Source: Truepera sp965215315
Lineage (GTDB): Bacteria; Deinococcota; Deinococci; Deinococcales; Trueperaceae
Reading direction: 5' to 3'
Assembly (NCBI GenBank): GCA_965215315.1
Contig: CBDCDB010000008.1
Span: forward strand, 2,108,001 to 2,172,000
DNA length: 64,000 bases
Part shown: positions 18,707-28,506 of the stretch, piece after piece
How the letters are laid out: the number at the start of each line of letters is the position of its first letter
Position numbering within the stretch: position 1 is the stretch's first letter
Translations under genes and position numbers: made by a program
The notes under the pieces: model-generated
Told to the model about the DNA's origin: nothing
The model's input: the letters and a program-made list of their open reading frames with translations, nothing else
Database searches by the model: none

Positions 18707-19045
18707 ATGCCTATCTACCGCTACCGCAACCTGACCACCAACGAGATTTTTGACCTCGAGCAGCGCATCACCGAGTCGGCGCTGACCCACCATCCCGAAA
18801 CCGGCGACCCCGTAAAACGCCTGATTCAACCCGTCGGTATCGCTTTCAAAGGCTCTGGATTCTACGTCAACGATTCACGCGCCAGCAAATCCGCCAGCGC
18901 CAAAGACGGTTCCAAAAAAGACGACGCCAAAAGCGACAAGGTCGAAACCAAATCCGATGACAGTAAAGAAATGAGCAAGGCTGATTCTGACAAAAAGAAG
19001 GACAGCAAGACTCCTGCGAAGACCGAGAGCAGCAGTTCTACCTAA
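18707..19045 (+). CDS. FmdB-like small protein without the zinc-ribbon cysteines
   Basis: A 112-residue protein starting at an ATG with a GGAGGAA ribosome site. Residues 1-50 follow the FmdB/YwbN regulatory-domain pattern (MPIYRYRN..., HHPETGDPVKRLI, then IAFKGSGFYVNDSR), but the CxxC pairs that bind zinc in typical members are absent: the protein has no cysteine. Residues 60-112 are a low-complexity tail of Lys, Asp and Ser, presumably disordered and highly charged. The tail would suit an RNA- or ribosome-binding role, but the function is not known for the family. A terminator follows at 19079. Confidence 0.75.
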   Translation: MPIYRYRNLTTNEIFDLEQRITESALTHHPETGDPVKRLIQPVGIAFKGSGFYVNDSRASKSASAKDGSKKDDAKSDKVETKSDDSKEMSKADSDKKKDSKTPAKTESSSST

Positions 19046-19078
19046 ATCAAGCTTAAAAACCGAATCCGGTACCGAAAT

Positions 19079-19106
19079 CCTCAGCCTGAACCCTGAGGTT
19101 TTTTCG
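19079..19106 (+). terminator. Intrinsic terminator after the FmdB-like gene
   Basis: CCTCAG (19079-19084) pairs with CTGAGG, followed directly by TTTTTT. Confidence 0.8.
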
Positions 19107-19107
19107 T

Positions 19108-19137
19108 TTGACCGTTTGCTAATATCTTAGCTACGCT
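19108..19137 (+). promoter_or_regulatory. Possible sigma-70-type promoter for the S9 peptidase
   Basis: TTGACC at 19108-19113 and TACGCT at 19132-19137 are separated by 18 bp and lie 30 bp before the peptidase start, just after the terminator of the previous gene. Confidence 0.4.
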
Positions 19138-19167
19138 ATGCTCGAGCGAACCTGATAGGGGTAATTT

Positions 19168-21054
19168 ATGCAGAAGCTGATTCCACGCGCACAGCTCTTC
19201 GCCCAACCGCACCTTAAAGACCCGAAACTCTCACCAGACGGCACACAGCTCGCCTATCTCGCGCCGGACGCGAACGGGGTAACGCAGCTCTGGGTTCGTC
19301 CCACCGAAGCAGAGACAGGAACGATGGTCACGTCCGGAGGCAACCACGGCCCTCACGCGCACTTTTGGGCCTACGATCAAACGCACCTGATTTACGTGCA
19401 AGACAAAGACGGCGACCAATTGTGGCGGCTCTTTGCGGTCAATTTTCGGAGCCATGAGACTAGGGCTTTGACCCCGTTTGAAGATATCAGGGTCAGGCAG
19501 CATATGGCTTCGCCTGCTCGCCCAGATACCCTGTTAATCGTTACGATGGGCGACTGGGGGCCGAACGGCGTCTATGAACTTACGATCTCTGACGGCACCC
19601 TCAAGTTTGTGACCCAGCGCGAGGAAGCAATGCTTTTCGGCTGGGTAGCAGATATGCAGCTCCGGGTACGCGCCGTGCTGGTCTTGGCAGAAGATGGCAA
19701 TGACGTTCTCGTCTGTGACCGGGACGATGCACCTTGGCGACCCGTCTATCACTTCGGGCCGGAGGCAGGCGGGCATATCGTAGGGTTTTCCGAAGACGGC
19801 GGGTCGCTCTATCTCGTCAGCAGCCAGAACGCGCCGACGAAGCGCCTGTTGGCCCTCGAGCTTGCCTCAGGACGTGAAACCGTCTTGGCCGAAGACCCGG
19901 CTTACGATCTCGATGACGACCCCTGGTATCACCGGCGCGGCGTCTTGAGAGACGCAAAGGGTGTTCCCGCCGCCGTCTCGTTTTACCGGGAAAAGCTCGA
20001 GTGGCGCGCTCTAGACGAAACGTGGCAGGCCGACCTCGAGCGGCTTCAAACCGGCGCACACGAACTCGGTATCTTGAGCCGTAGCCAAGACGATACGCGC
20101 TGGCTCGTCAGCTTGGGGGCCGATGACCAGCCCCTGAACTATGCGCTTTACGACCGAAACTCGGGAAGGCTCGAGTCCCTCCAACCCGCCCAGCCAGACC
20201 TGCAACGGCTGACCTTTGCCAAAAAACGACCGTTTACCTGCAGGGCGCGTGACGGCCTGACGTTGCACGGCTACCTGACGCTCCCGCTGGGTGTGCCTGC
20301 ACAAAACCTGCCGACGGTCATGCTCGTTCACGGCGGCCCTAATGCCCGCGACAGGTGGACGTTCGACGCCGAAGTGCAGTGGCTAGCGAACCGAGGTTAC
20401 GCCGTAGTGCAGGTTAACTACCGAGGCTCGAGCGGTTACGGCAGGGCGTTTCGTAGCGCAGCTGAGCATGAGTGGGGACACAAGACGCAGTACGACGTAC
20501 TAGACGCTTTGGCTTGGGCAGTGGCAGAGGGCGTTACCGACCCGGCGTGTGTCGGTGTGATGGGGTTTTCGTTCGGGGGCTATATGGCGCTCGGGGCGAT
20601 GGCCTTATCACCGGGCGTGTTTGCCGCAGGCGTGTCGCTCTGCGGGTTCAGCAGTTTGCTGAGTTTTATCGGGGACATTGAGCAGCTCTCAGCTGGACAA
20701 AAAGCGTGGCTGGAAGGTCATATCGGCAACCCGGAGACGGAACTCGAGCTACTTAAAGCGCGTTCACCTCTTTACGCCGCCGAACACGTCACCGGCCCCT
20801 CACTCGTCGTCCACGGCGTTCACGACCCGCAATCTCCGATAGCGGAGAGTACGCAGATGGTCGAAGCGTTGCGACAAGAGGACAAGGATGTACACTACCT
20901 GGTGTTTGAAGATGAGGGACACGGTTTTGAACGTACTGAAAATCGGCTGCACTACTACGCGACCGTTGAGGCATTTTTGGCGCAGCATTTGGGTGGCGAG
21001 GCAGAACCCGCAGTACCGGAGCAAGTAACCGGGCATTCAGGGAGCTTTCGCTAA
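19168..21054 (+). CDS. S9-family prolyl oligopeptidase / acylaminoacyl-peptidase
   Basis: A 628-residue serine peptidase with an N-terminal beta-propeller (residues about 15-350, WD40-like repeats such as KLSPDGTQLAYLAPD) and a C-terminal alpha/beta hydrolase domain (about 355-610). The catalytic triad is Ser468 in GFSFGGY, Asp553 in VHDPQSP, and His585 in DEGHGF. The oxyanion segment VHGGPNARDRW is also present. There is no signal peptide, so it acts in the cytoplasm, probably trimming short peptides or removing blocked N-terminal residues. It is convergent with the glutamine cyclotransferase gene, two bases apart. Confidence 0.92.
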   Translation: MQKLIPRAQLFAQPHLKDPKLSPDGTQLAYLAPDANGVTQLWVRPTEAETGTMVTSGGNHGPHAHFWAYDQTHLIYVQDKDGDQLWRLFAVNFRSHETRALTPFEDIRVRQHMASPARPDTLLIVTMGDWGPNGVYELTISDGTLKFVTQREEAMLFGWVADMQLRVRAVLVLAEDGNDVLVCDRDDAPWRPVYHFGPEAGGHIVGFSEDGGSLYLVSSQNAPTKRLLALELASGRETVLAEDPAYDLDDDPWYHRRGVLRDAKGVPAAVSFYREKLEWRALDETWQADLERLQTGAHELGILSRSQDDTRWLVSLGADDQPLNYALYDRNSGRLESLQPAQPDLQRLTFAKKRPFTCRARDGLTLHGYLTLPLGVPAQNLPTVMLVHGGPNARDRWTFDAEVQWLANRGYAVVQVNYRGSSGYGRAFRSAAEHEWGHKTQYDVLDALAWAVAEGVTDPACVGVMGFSFGGYMALGAMALSPGVFAAGVSLCGFSSLLSFIGDIEQLSAGQKAWLEGHIGNPETELELLKARSPLYAAEHVTGPSLVVHGVHDPQSPIAESTQMVEALRQEDKDVHYLVFEDEGHGFERTENRLHYYATVEAFLAQHLGGEAEPAVPEQVTGHSGSFR

Positions 21055-21056
21055 CC

Positions 21057-21827
21057 TCACTCCTCGGTAAAGCGCACCTCGAGCATCTTAGGCCAGAGCT
21101 TCCCGGTCAGGAAAAACGTTTCAGCGTCAGCGTCGTAAGCAATCCCGTTCAAGACCGCGTTCGGCCCGAGTTGCGTTCGCTCTGCGTCGCTCAAAAGGTT
21201 TGAGGCGTCAATCTCTTGGGCAACTTTCCCATCTTCGGCAATTTTGAGAATTGTATCGGTCTGCCAGACGTTCGCGTAGACAAAGCCGTCTACACACTCG
21301 AGTTCGTTTAACATCGTCACCGGCTGACCGTTTAGTTTCACTTCAGTCGTGCCCAACACCGAAAAGGTCTCGGGGTCACGCCGCGTCAGGGTGCTGCTGC
21401 CGTCACTCATCATCAGCGCTTCGCCGTCATAACAGATGCCCCAACCCTCGCCGTCGTAAGAGAACGTATCGGTCTGTTCAAAAGTGTCGAGGTTATAGAC
21501 AAACGCCTCGCCCGCCTGCCAGGTGATTTGAATCAGGCGGTCGCCGACGAGCGTCAGCCCTTCGGCAAAATACTCCGGCGGCACGTCAACTTCGCGCAGC
21601 ACCTCGCCAGTTTCAGGAATAACCTCGCGCAGAGTAGATTCGCCGTAAAGCCCGGTGCTTTCATAAAAGTGGTCGTTTTCCAGCAGCAACCCCTGCGTAA
21701 ACGCGCCCTCATCGTGCGGATACGTTTCCAGGATTTCGGGAACAGCTTCGGTGAGTTCTTGCCCCTGACAGCCGGTCAGTAGGGCCAGACCAAGGAGCAC
21801 CGTAAACATGGCGGGATGCAGTTTCAT
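21057..21827 (-). CDS. Glutaminyl-peptide cyclotransferase (glutamine cyclotransferase), lipoprotein
   Basis: A 256-residue protein of the bacterial and plant type glutamine cyclotransferase family, a five-bladed propeller that converts N-terminal Gln of peptides to pyroglutamate. The lipobox LALLTGC (Cys20) points to lipid anchoring outside the membrane. Family blocks are YPHDEGAFTQGLLLENDHFYESTGLYGESTLR near residues 36-67, GWGICYDGEALMMSDGS, and LNELECVDGFVYANVWQTDTI. The length fits the family. It overlaps no neighbour and could be cotranscribed with tmk, 45 bp upstream. Confidence 0.9.
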   Translation of the reverse strand: MKLHPAMFTVLLGLALLTGCQGQELTEAVPEILETYPHDEGAFTQGLLLENDHFYESTGLYGESTLREVIPETGEVLREVDVPPEYFAEGLTLVGDRLIQITWQAGEAFVYNLDTFEQTDTFSYDGEGWGICYDGEALMMSDGSSTLTRRDPETFSVLGTTEVKLNGQPVTMLNELECVDGFVYANVWQTDTILKIAEDGKVAQEIDASNLLSDAERTQLGPNAVLNGIAYDADAETFFLTGKLWPKMLEVRFTEE

Positions 21828-21872
21828 ATATGCCAGTTTAGACCGGGTTCTGCCGCAAAACGTGAGGCCGTT

Positions 21873-22508
21873 CTAGCGGTTCGGCAGATACGGTTCTAGA
21901 CAAGGTTTTACGGCTTCCCAGACAAGCTGCTCGAGTTCCGTTTCAGAAAGAGACGCGTCAATTACCTGCCAAGTCGGGTTGACTTCAGCTTGTGCCAAGA
22001 AACCTGCATGTACCCGCTTATGAAAGGCCAAATCAGCCCCCTCGAGCCTGTCCTTCTGTCCCCGCGCCGCAACCCGCGTTAGTCCCAGTTCGGGTTCTAT
22101 ATCAAAAAGTAGCGTTAAATCGGGCTCGAGTCCCCCCGTCGCCCGCACCGTTACCGTGTGGATAAACTCGAGCGGCAGCCCCCGCCCATATCCCTGATAC
22201 GCCACCGACGCCCCCGCAAAGCGGTCGCATAAGACGAGCTTGCCCGCATCAAGAGCCGGTTTGATCACGTCTTCAACAAGCTGCGCCCGACTCGCTGAAT
22301 AGAGCAAAAACTCACTTAAAGGAGAGATGTCCAGATCAGGCTCGAGCAGCACCAGCCCCCGCACTCTTTCACCGAGAGGCGTGCCGCCCGGTTCTTTAGT
22401 TACGAGAGGCTCGAGTCCCCCAGTCTGCAACCGTGCCTGCAACCGCCGGAGCTGCGTGGACTTTCCCGCCCCTTCCGGCCCTTCAAACGCGATGAAGAAC
22501 CCTGCCAC
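21873..22508 (-). CDS. tmk: Thymidylate kinase
   Basis: A 211-residue enzyme that phosphorylates dTMP to dTDP. The P-loop is GPEGAGKST at residues 10-18; the DRF motif lies in LVLCDRFAGASVAYQGYGRG with the Ser and Tyr residues of the base pocket; the LID region carries VAARGQKDRLEG. The start codon shares a base with the stop of the upstream Nif3-like gene, so the two are coupled. Confidence 0.95.
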   Translation of the reverse strand: MAGFFIAFEGPEGAGKSTQLRRLQARLQTGGLEPLVTKEPGGTPLGERVRGLVLLEPDLDISPLSEFLLYSASRAQLVEDVIKPALDAGKLVLCDRFAGASVAYQGYGRGLPLEFIHTVTVRATGGLEPDLTLLFDIEPELGLTRVAARGQKDRLEGADLAFHKRVHAGFLAQAEVNPTWQVIDASLSETELEQLVWEAVKPCLEPYLPNR

Positions 22509-23260
22509 TAAAGTCCGGTTGGAAGCAAGATAAACTCTGTAGCGAGGCCAAACTCTTGTTCTATCTTGTCGGCGAGCAAACTCACCCCAACTGTTTCAGT
22601 CATATAGTGTCCGGCGAAAAGTGCGTTGATGCCCAGCTCAAAGGCGTCGTAAAAAGTTCCGTGTTTGGGTTCACCCGTTAAGAATGCGTCCAGACCCTCG
22701 TCCGCTGCGGTTGCTACGTCCCTTGCCGCCGCGCCCGAGATGATGCCCAAGGTTTCAAGCTCGAGCTTCCCCCCCGCATGAACCAAAACCGACTCACCGA
22801 GTTCTTTCTCCAAGGTGTCTGCCAGCTCACGAAGCGTGATCTGATTTGGAAAACTACCTTTGACCCCGATAGCCCGGTCGCCCCACCTTCCAAAAGGTTC
22901 TAGGTCAGCCATCCCCAAAATCCGCGCCAGTCCCCAGTTGTTACCGACCTCGCGGTGCGCGTCTAACGGAATATGCGCCGCGTAAAGGCTGAGGTTGTGC
23001 TCGAGCAGATACTTCACCCGCCGCCCGTGCATCCCCGTTACCGACAGCGGCTCCCCCCAGAAAAGCCCATGATGCACCACTAACAGGTCAGCCCCGACCT
23101 CAGCGGCCTGTTCAAAGGTCGTCAAGCTACTGTCAACCGCGACCGCCACCTTGTTGACTTCGGGCTGACCTTCCACCTGAAGCCCGTTAAGCGACGGGTC
23201 GGTAAATGCGTCTATTTCCAGATACGTGTCCAGCCAAGCCACTAACCGAGAAAGTTCCAT
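22508..23260 (-). CDS. Nif3-like dinuclear metal centre hexameric protein
   Basis: A 250-residue member of the Nif3/YbgI family (GTP cyclohydrolase I type 2 homologues in annotation). Metal-binding residues are visible in VVHHGLFWG, YAAHIPLDAH and GHYMTET. It forms toroidal hexamers in known structures; the reaction in bacteria is not settled. The C-terminus overlaps the tmk start, and the gene is transcribed away from the 16S promoter region. Confidence 0.92.
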   Translation of the reverse strand: MELSRLVAWLDTYLEIDAFTDPSLNGLQVEGQPEVNKVAVAVDSSLTTFEQAAEVGADLLVVHHGLFWGEPLSVTGMHGRRVKYLLEHNLSLYAAHIPLDAHREVGNNWGLARILGMADLEPFGRWGDRAIGVKGSFPNQITLRELADTLEKELGESVLVHAGGKLELETLGIISGAAARDVATAADEGLDAFLTGEPKHGTFYDAFELGINALFAGHYMTETVGVSLLADKIEQEFGLATEFILLPTGL

Positions 23261-23394
23261 AAACTCAAGCCTACTCTCCCCCGGTAATCCTCGCTAGAGC
23301 TTTACGGGATAGTCTCCGTATAATTGTAAACAGCGTGTCAGACGCAACTCTAAGATAAAATTGGCTTTCAGCGAAATACTTTGTCAGCTGGGAC

Positions 23395-23424
23395 TTGACA
23401 CGTCCTCGGCTATCTGTATATACT
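23395..23424 (+). promoter_or_regulatory. 16S rRNA promoter P1
   Basis: TTGACA at 23395-23400 and TATACT at 23419-23424 with an 18-bp spacer, about 310 bp upstream of mature 16S. The first leader repeat lies about 40 bp after the expected start site. Confidence 0.7.
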
Positions 23425-23470
23425 ACTCCTTGCGCTTGAAAGAGGCCCACACGGGTCAAAAACAAGCCGA

Positions 23471-23513
23471 GAACATTGAAAATCCAGTTTTGCAAGGAAC
23501 CTGTTTGATTCCA
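23471..23513 (+). repeat. 16S leader repeat, copy 1 (processing-stem strand)
   Basis: This stretch (GAACATTGAAAATCCAG... to GATTCCA) is repeated with small changes at 23635-23680. Both are complementary to the 16S trailer at 25247-25282, so either can form the base of the pre-16S stem cut by RNase III. Confidence 0.7.
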
Positions 23514-23579
23514 ATTAAGCCTTGGTTGAGGCCAAATTCAACCACTCGCAACAAGCCTTCGGGTATGTTCGAGCAGGGG

Positions 23580-23609
23580 TTGACAGAACCGAGCAAGCCG
23601 GTGCATAAT
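23580..23609 (+). promoter_or_regulatory. 16S rRNA promoter P2
   Basis: TTGACA at 23580-23585 and CATAAT at 23604-23609, again with an 18-bp spacer. The second leader repeat begins about 25 bp downstream. Tandem promoters are common for rRNA genes. Confidence 0.7.
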
Positions 23610-23634
23610 GAGTATTCGCGCTTAACGGTGCGGA

Positions 23635-23680
23635 GAACATTGAAAACCAGTTTGCAAGGAACTTGTTGATTCCACTAAAG
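23635..23680 (+). repeat. 16S leader repeat, copy 2 (processing-stem strand)
   Basis: Second copy of the leader segment, containing CCAGTTTGCAAGGA, which is exactly complementary in its core to the trailer segment TCCTTGCAAACTGG at 25253-25266. This is the copy closest to the mature 16S end, and the P2 transcript contains only this one. Confidence 0.7.
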
Positions 23681-23735
23681 TAAAACAAAAGGTAGCTAGA
23701 AGCCATAAATCTAGCAAGAGTCTTCGGACTTCTCT

Positions 23736-25235
<1,500 letters not shown>

Positions 25236-25283
25236 AGGAGTCACAATAACAGTCCTTGCAAACTGGATTTTTTGATGTTTTTT

Positions 25284-25312
25284 AAGCACGCCTCTTGGGG
25301 CGTGCTTTTTTA
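25284..25312 (+). terminator. Terminator of the 16S transcript
   Basis: AAGCACGCC pairs with GGCGTGCTT over a short loop, followed by a T-run. It ends the rRNA transcript right after the processing-stem trailer, confirming that 16S is not linked to 23S here. Confidence 0.88.
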
Positions 25313-25343
25313 TGCCGTTTTGCTTTTATGCTAGCTTTGAGTT

Positions 25344-26198
25344 GTGCCCTCTGTCACCCAGCAAATTGTTAAGTCCAACTATCAGTTTCCGGCTGGTTAT
25401 ACATTTGAGTCCGCTCTCCCCTACTTGCTCAGTGACTTAGGTAGCCCCGACGTTTCAGCGCGGAGTGACGCACTCTCTGCCTTTGAGCGTTGGATCAGTA
25501 AAAGTTATCTTTCGATAACCCAGCTCAATATTTTGATAGAGAAGAGCTTAGAGGGTATGCGCCACCAACTCGGCAATTCAGGAGATGACAGCGTTTTTGT
25601 ACGGTCTTACTCTGCACTTCTTCTGCTCGAGCTGTTCCACAGCAATCTCGAGCGAGCGATCTTTGACGGCGCTAAGCTCGAGCTGATCTACACTACAGTT
25701 ACAGACGCGTTTCTCGGAGAGCGGGATTACCGGGCTACCGTACCCGGTAAAGGCTGGGCCTACGCCATCCCTCATATCGGTGACAATTTTTGGAAGCTCA
25801 GCCAAACGAAAGGTCTCGAGCATCACCACGAGAAGATATTAGAGACCGTTGGAGTCAAGCTCCGCACCACCGGCACCCACATATTTAGATTCTTTGAAGA
25901 CGAGCGTTTAGCTTACGTTGTTGCAGACGTCTTGAAACAAGGAACTGTTACAGTAGAATTTTTTGAGGGCTGGATAGAAACATTGACGACACTGCCAGGA
26001 GTAGAGATTACTTACCGCACTATCGTTGAGCTGCCTGACGTTCAGCACGCCGCTTACTGTAACGTTAGAGGGTTTTTGAGGAGCCTCTACTTTCAGCTTG
26101 CTTTTCGTGACAATCTCGGCGCAAAGCTTTTTAGCACCAAGCTCGAGGGCGGTCTTAAGGCTTTAGACCCCGGTTTCTATACGGACTTCGCAGATTGA
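25344..26198 (+). CDS. DUF2785 domain-containing protein
   Basis: A 284-residue protein starting at GTG 25344. The centre carries the DUF2785 pattern (RDYRATVPGKGWAYAIPHIGDNFWKL near residues 127-154), preceded and followed by mostly helical sequence with HEAT-like spacing. No signal peptide or membrane segment. The biochemical role of the family is not known. It starts 32 bp after the rRNA terminator and is convergent with the DUF4174 gene. Confidence 0.75.
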   Translation: MPSVTQQIVKSNYQFPAGYTFESALPYLLSDLGSPDVSARSDALSAFERWISKSYLSITQLNILIEKSLEGMRHQLGNSGDDSVFVRSYSALLLLELFHSNLERAIFDGAKLELIYTTVTDAFLGERDYRATVPGKGWAYAIPHIGDNFWKLSQTKGLEHHHEKILETVGVKLRTTGTHIFRFFEDERLAYVVADVLKQGTVTVEFFEGWIETLTTLPGVEITYRTIVELPDVQHAAYCNVRGFLRSLYFQLAFRDNLGAKLFSTKLEGGLKALDPGFYTDFAD

Positions 26199-26234
26199 CG
26201 TCCTTCAGGCAAGAGTATTCAGAAAGTGGTCAAA

Positions 26235-26576
26235 CTAGCGCTCCCGCTCTACTATTTCACGGCGGCGCATCGGCATCTGGTCGATGAGGCCGAAAAGCCG
26301 TGTGGGTTCGACCAGCGCTGAGAAACGCTCTTTTTCGCCCCCGTCTTTGCCGATAAGGACAACTGCGAACGAGTCGTCAGAAACTTTGAAACCGTCTCTT
26401 AACGTTTTAGCCTGTTCACCCTCAAAGGGCTCGAGCACCACTAGATCGCGTTCACGCAGCCCGTCCGCGGCACCTTCTAAAAGACGTTTTTGTTCCTTGT
26501 AACTTTCGTCTGACAGTGAGGGGGCAAAGATCAGCAAAACGCGGTTACGGTCTCTGTACGCTTTTAACTCTAACAT
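26235..26576 (-). CDS. DUF4174 domain-containing protein
   Basis: A 113-residue protein that fits DUF4174: an opening strand NRVLLIFAPSLSDESYKEQKRLL, then VVLIGKDGGEKERF and the closing LIDQMPMRRREI, which is the most characteristic part. The fold is thioredoxin-like, but there is no CxxC, so it is not expected to be a redox enzyme. It has no signal sequence here, although many relatives are exported. It is divergent from the potassium channel gene, about 70 bp apart. Confidence 0.8.
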   Translation of the reverse strand: MLELKAYRDRNRVLLIFAPSLSDESYKEQKRLLEGAADGLRERDLVVLEPFEGEQAKTLRDGFKVSDDSFAVVLIGKDGGEKERFSALVEPTRLFGLIDQMPMRRREIVERER

Positions 26577-26649
26577 AGCCTGTATTTAAGCAGGGTCGGA
26601 GTTCAGGATTTGCAAGGTTAAGCACATAAAGCGGTATCGGCTGTTATAT

Positions 26650-27504
26650 TTGAGCGTGAGCCGTAAAGCTAAAGCAACCCGGTTTAGAAGGCAAGTCAAC
26701 GTCGTTATTTTCGGCGCAGATACGCCGCTAGGAAAACTCTTCGACGTCGTGCTGCTCTGGGCTATCGTTCTTAGCATCGCCTTAGTGATACTGGAGAGTG
26801 TTCCCGCAGTTAAAGCGGAGCACGGCACGCTGCTCCGGAGCCTCGAGTGGTTTTTTACCGGGCTTTTTACCGTAGAGTACTTTGCCCGCCTCTACTCTGC
26901 TTGGCACCCACTGCGTTACGCCTTTAGTTTTTTTGGGATCGTAGATTTTCTGGCGATTATGCCCGGTTATTTAAGTCTAGTTGTCGTAGGGTCGCAGTAT
27001 CTGCTGGCAGTTCGCGCACTCAGGTTGCTGCGCGTTTTCCGCGTTCTCAAACTTTCGCGGTATCTGGGTGAAGTCAACGTATTGACAGAAGCGCTACGCG
27101 CGAGCCGCTTTAAGATCACGGTTTTTCTCTATACGGTGCTGACTATCGTCATCATCGTCGGGTCGGTGATGTACCTTGTCGAAGGCCCGCAAAACGGCTT
27201 TACCAGTATTCCTGTCAGCATCTACTGGGCTGTGGTGACGCTTACGACGGTTGGTTACGGCGACGTTTTGCCGCAAACGCCTTTGGGCCGCGTTATCTCA
27301 TCGGTACTGATGGTCGTCGGCTACGGCATCGTCGCCGTGCCGACAGGCATCGTTACAGCTGAACTGACCCGGGCAGCTCACCCGGCTGAAGAACAAAGCG
27401 GCGCGAATAAAAAACGGTGCGAACAGTGCGGGCTAGAGACCCATGACCCGGACGCAGCCTTTTGCAAGCGCTGCGGCGCACCCCTACCCGGCGCGGTAGG
27501 GTAA
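26650..27504 (+). CDS. Voltage-gated potassium channel with a C-terminal zinc ribbon
   Basis: A 284-residue six-helix channel subunit. S1 lies at about 30-50. S4 is the arginine series RALRLLRVFRVLKLSRYLG at about 122-140. The pore filter TTVGYGD is residues 199-205, followed by S6. The last 30 residues carry two Cys pairs (C257/C260 and C272/C275) that should form a zinc ribbon in the cytoplasm, unusual for KvAP/Kch-type channels. The start may be the TTG at 26650 or the GTG two codons later; no good ribosome site settles it. The 3' end overlaps the convergent DUF2071 gene by 21 bp. Confidence 0.88.
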   Translation: MSVSRKAKATRFRRQVNVVIFGADTPLGKLFDVVLLWAIVLSIALVILESVPAVKAEHGTLLRSLEWFFTGLFTVEYFARLYSAWHPLRYAFSFFGIVDFLAIMPGYLSLVVVGSQYLLAVRALRLLRVFRVLKLSRYLGEVNVLTEALRASRFKITVFLYTVLTIVIIVGSVMYLVEGPQNGFTSIPVSIYWAVVTLTTVGYGDVLPQTPLGRVISSVLMVVGYGIVAVPTGIVTAELTRAAHPAEEQSGANKKRCEQCGLETHDPDAAFCKRCGAPLPGAVG

Positions 27505-28188
27505 ACCTGCTCTGACCTTTAAGCTCTCTGCGTAATGGAGCAGCGGCGGAATATCGGGGAGCTTGAGGCCGAGCTGAAACGTCATTTTGTCTGGTGAGCT
27601 TTCAAAGTAGACCTCCGCACGCATCAAAGGCCAAGTTTGATGCCGGATGTCGGCGCGGTAGAGCCGCCCCTTAGCGTCGGCGCTATAAAGGCTATAGCGT
27701 GCAGTCAAAAAGTGAAGGAGCGCCGCGTCTTCGGTCGGTGCGTCCGGTAGCGGTCGGTAACGTGCGCTGAAAACAGCGGAAGGCGCGTTGTGGTGCGTGC
27801 GTGTACTGTTAAACATCACCTCTCCCCTATGCGTTCGGGTACGCATCTTCGCGTCGAAATACGGCAGATGGAACCCGGTTCTAGCAAGCCGCACGGCGAT
27901 AGGATTGGCGGCCTCGAGACTAAAAAACCACACACCCGGTACGCCGCCCACCGTCACGTAAGTTCGTACGTTGAGTTCAGGAAACGCCGAGAGTCCGGGC
28001 ACCGGCGGCAACCCACCCGGATGAACGTCGCGCATCAGAAAGGGTACCAGACCGAGCCACGCTTCACCGCCGAAGGTGTCTACCGCAGCGCCGGGTGGCA
28101 AGAGGGGCTCGAGGGCCGAAGGGGGCAGGGGCCAGTGCATAAAAAGGAGTTTGTCCCAGCGCATTGACAAGTTGACCAGCGGGTTCAA
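27484..28188 (-). CDS. DUF2071 (YqjF-like) protein
   Basis: A 234-residue cytoplasmic protein of the DUF2071 family (acetoacetate-decarboxylase-like fold). Diagnostic blocks are LLFMHWPLPPSALEPLLPPG near residues 14-33, DTFGGEAWLGLVPFLM, ELNVRTYVTVGGVPGVWFFSLEA, and LPYFDAKM. The reaction is not established for these proteins. It overlaps the channel gene tail to tail. Confidence 0.88.
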   Translation of the reverse strand: MNPLVNLSMRWDKLLFMHWPLPPSALEPLLPPGAAVDTFGGEAWLGLVPFLMRDVHPGGLPPVPGLSAFPELNVRTYVTVGGVPGVWFFSLEAANPIAVRLARTGFHLPYFDAKMRTRTHRGEVMFNSTRTHHNAPSAVFSARYRPLPDAPTEDAALLHFLTARYSLYSADAKGRLYRADIRHQTWPLMRAEVYFESSPDKMTFQLGLKLPDIPPLLHYAESLKVRAGLPYRAG

Positions 28189-28506
28189 AAGCGTCTCCGT
28201 CTCGGCTTACGGGGGGTGCGAGTTGTCAAAGTAGCCCGCAGCACCCCTCTAGTCTGCCCTAAAAAGTTACACCACATTTGGGTAGCCCCAACATTAGACC
28301 GGCGTCGTCTTCTAAAGAGAAGCGTGGTTTACGGCTTTGTCAGGCCAGCTGAACTTGGCAGTTAAACTCGGCAGCTCGACCGAGTGTATCCGAAGCCACA
28401 TCCACGCGCCGTGTAAGGGGTGTGGTAGGGCAGACTCATAGCCCTCTGGGTAAGATAGACAGAACCTCAGGCAGCTGCGCCGAGGCTCTTTTGGAGAAAC
28501 ACGCAA
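28189..28506. other. Intergenic region upstream of the GGDEF-EAL gene
   Basis: A stretch of 318 bp with no gene I can support. It contains a few short GC-rich inverted repeats. I looked for the c-di-GMP riboswitch pattern because of the downstream signalling gene and did not see it. Confidence 0.4.

Noticed and set aside
28189..28506. c-di-GMP riboswitch before the GGDEF-EAL gene
   Set aside because: I could not find the conserved GEMM core; only short generic inverted repeats are present.
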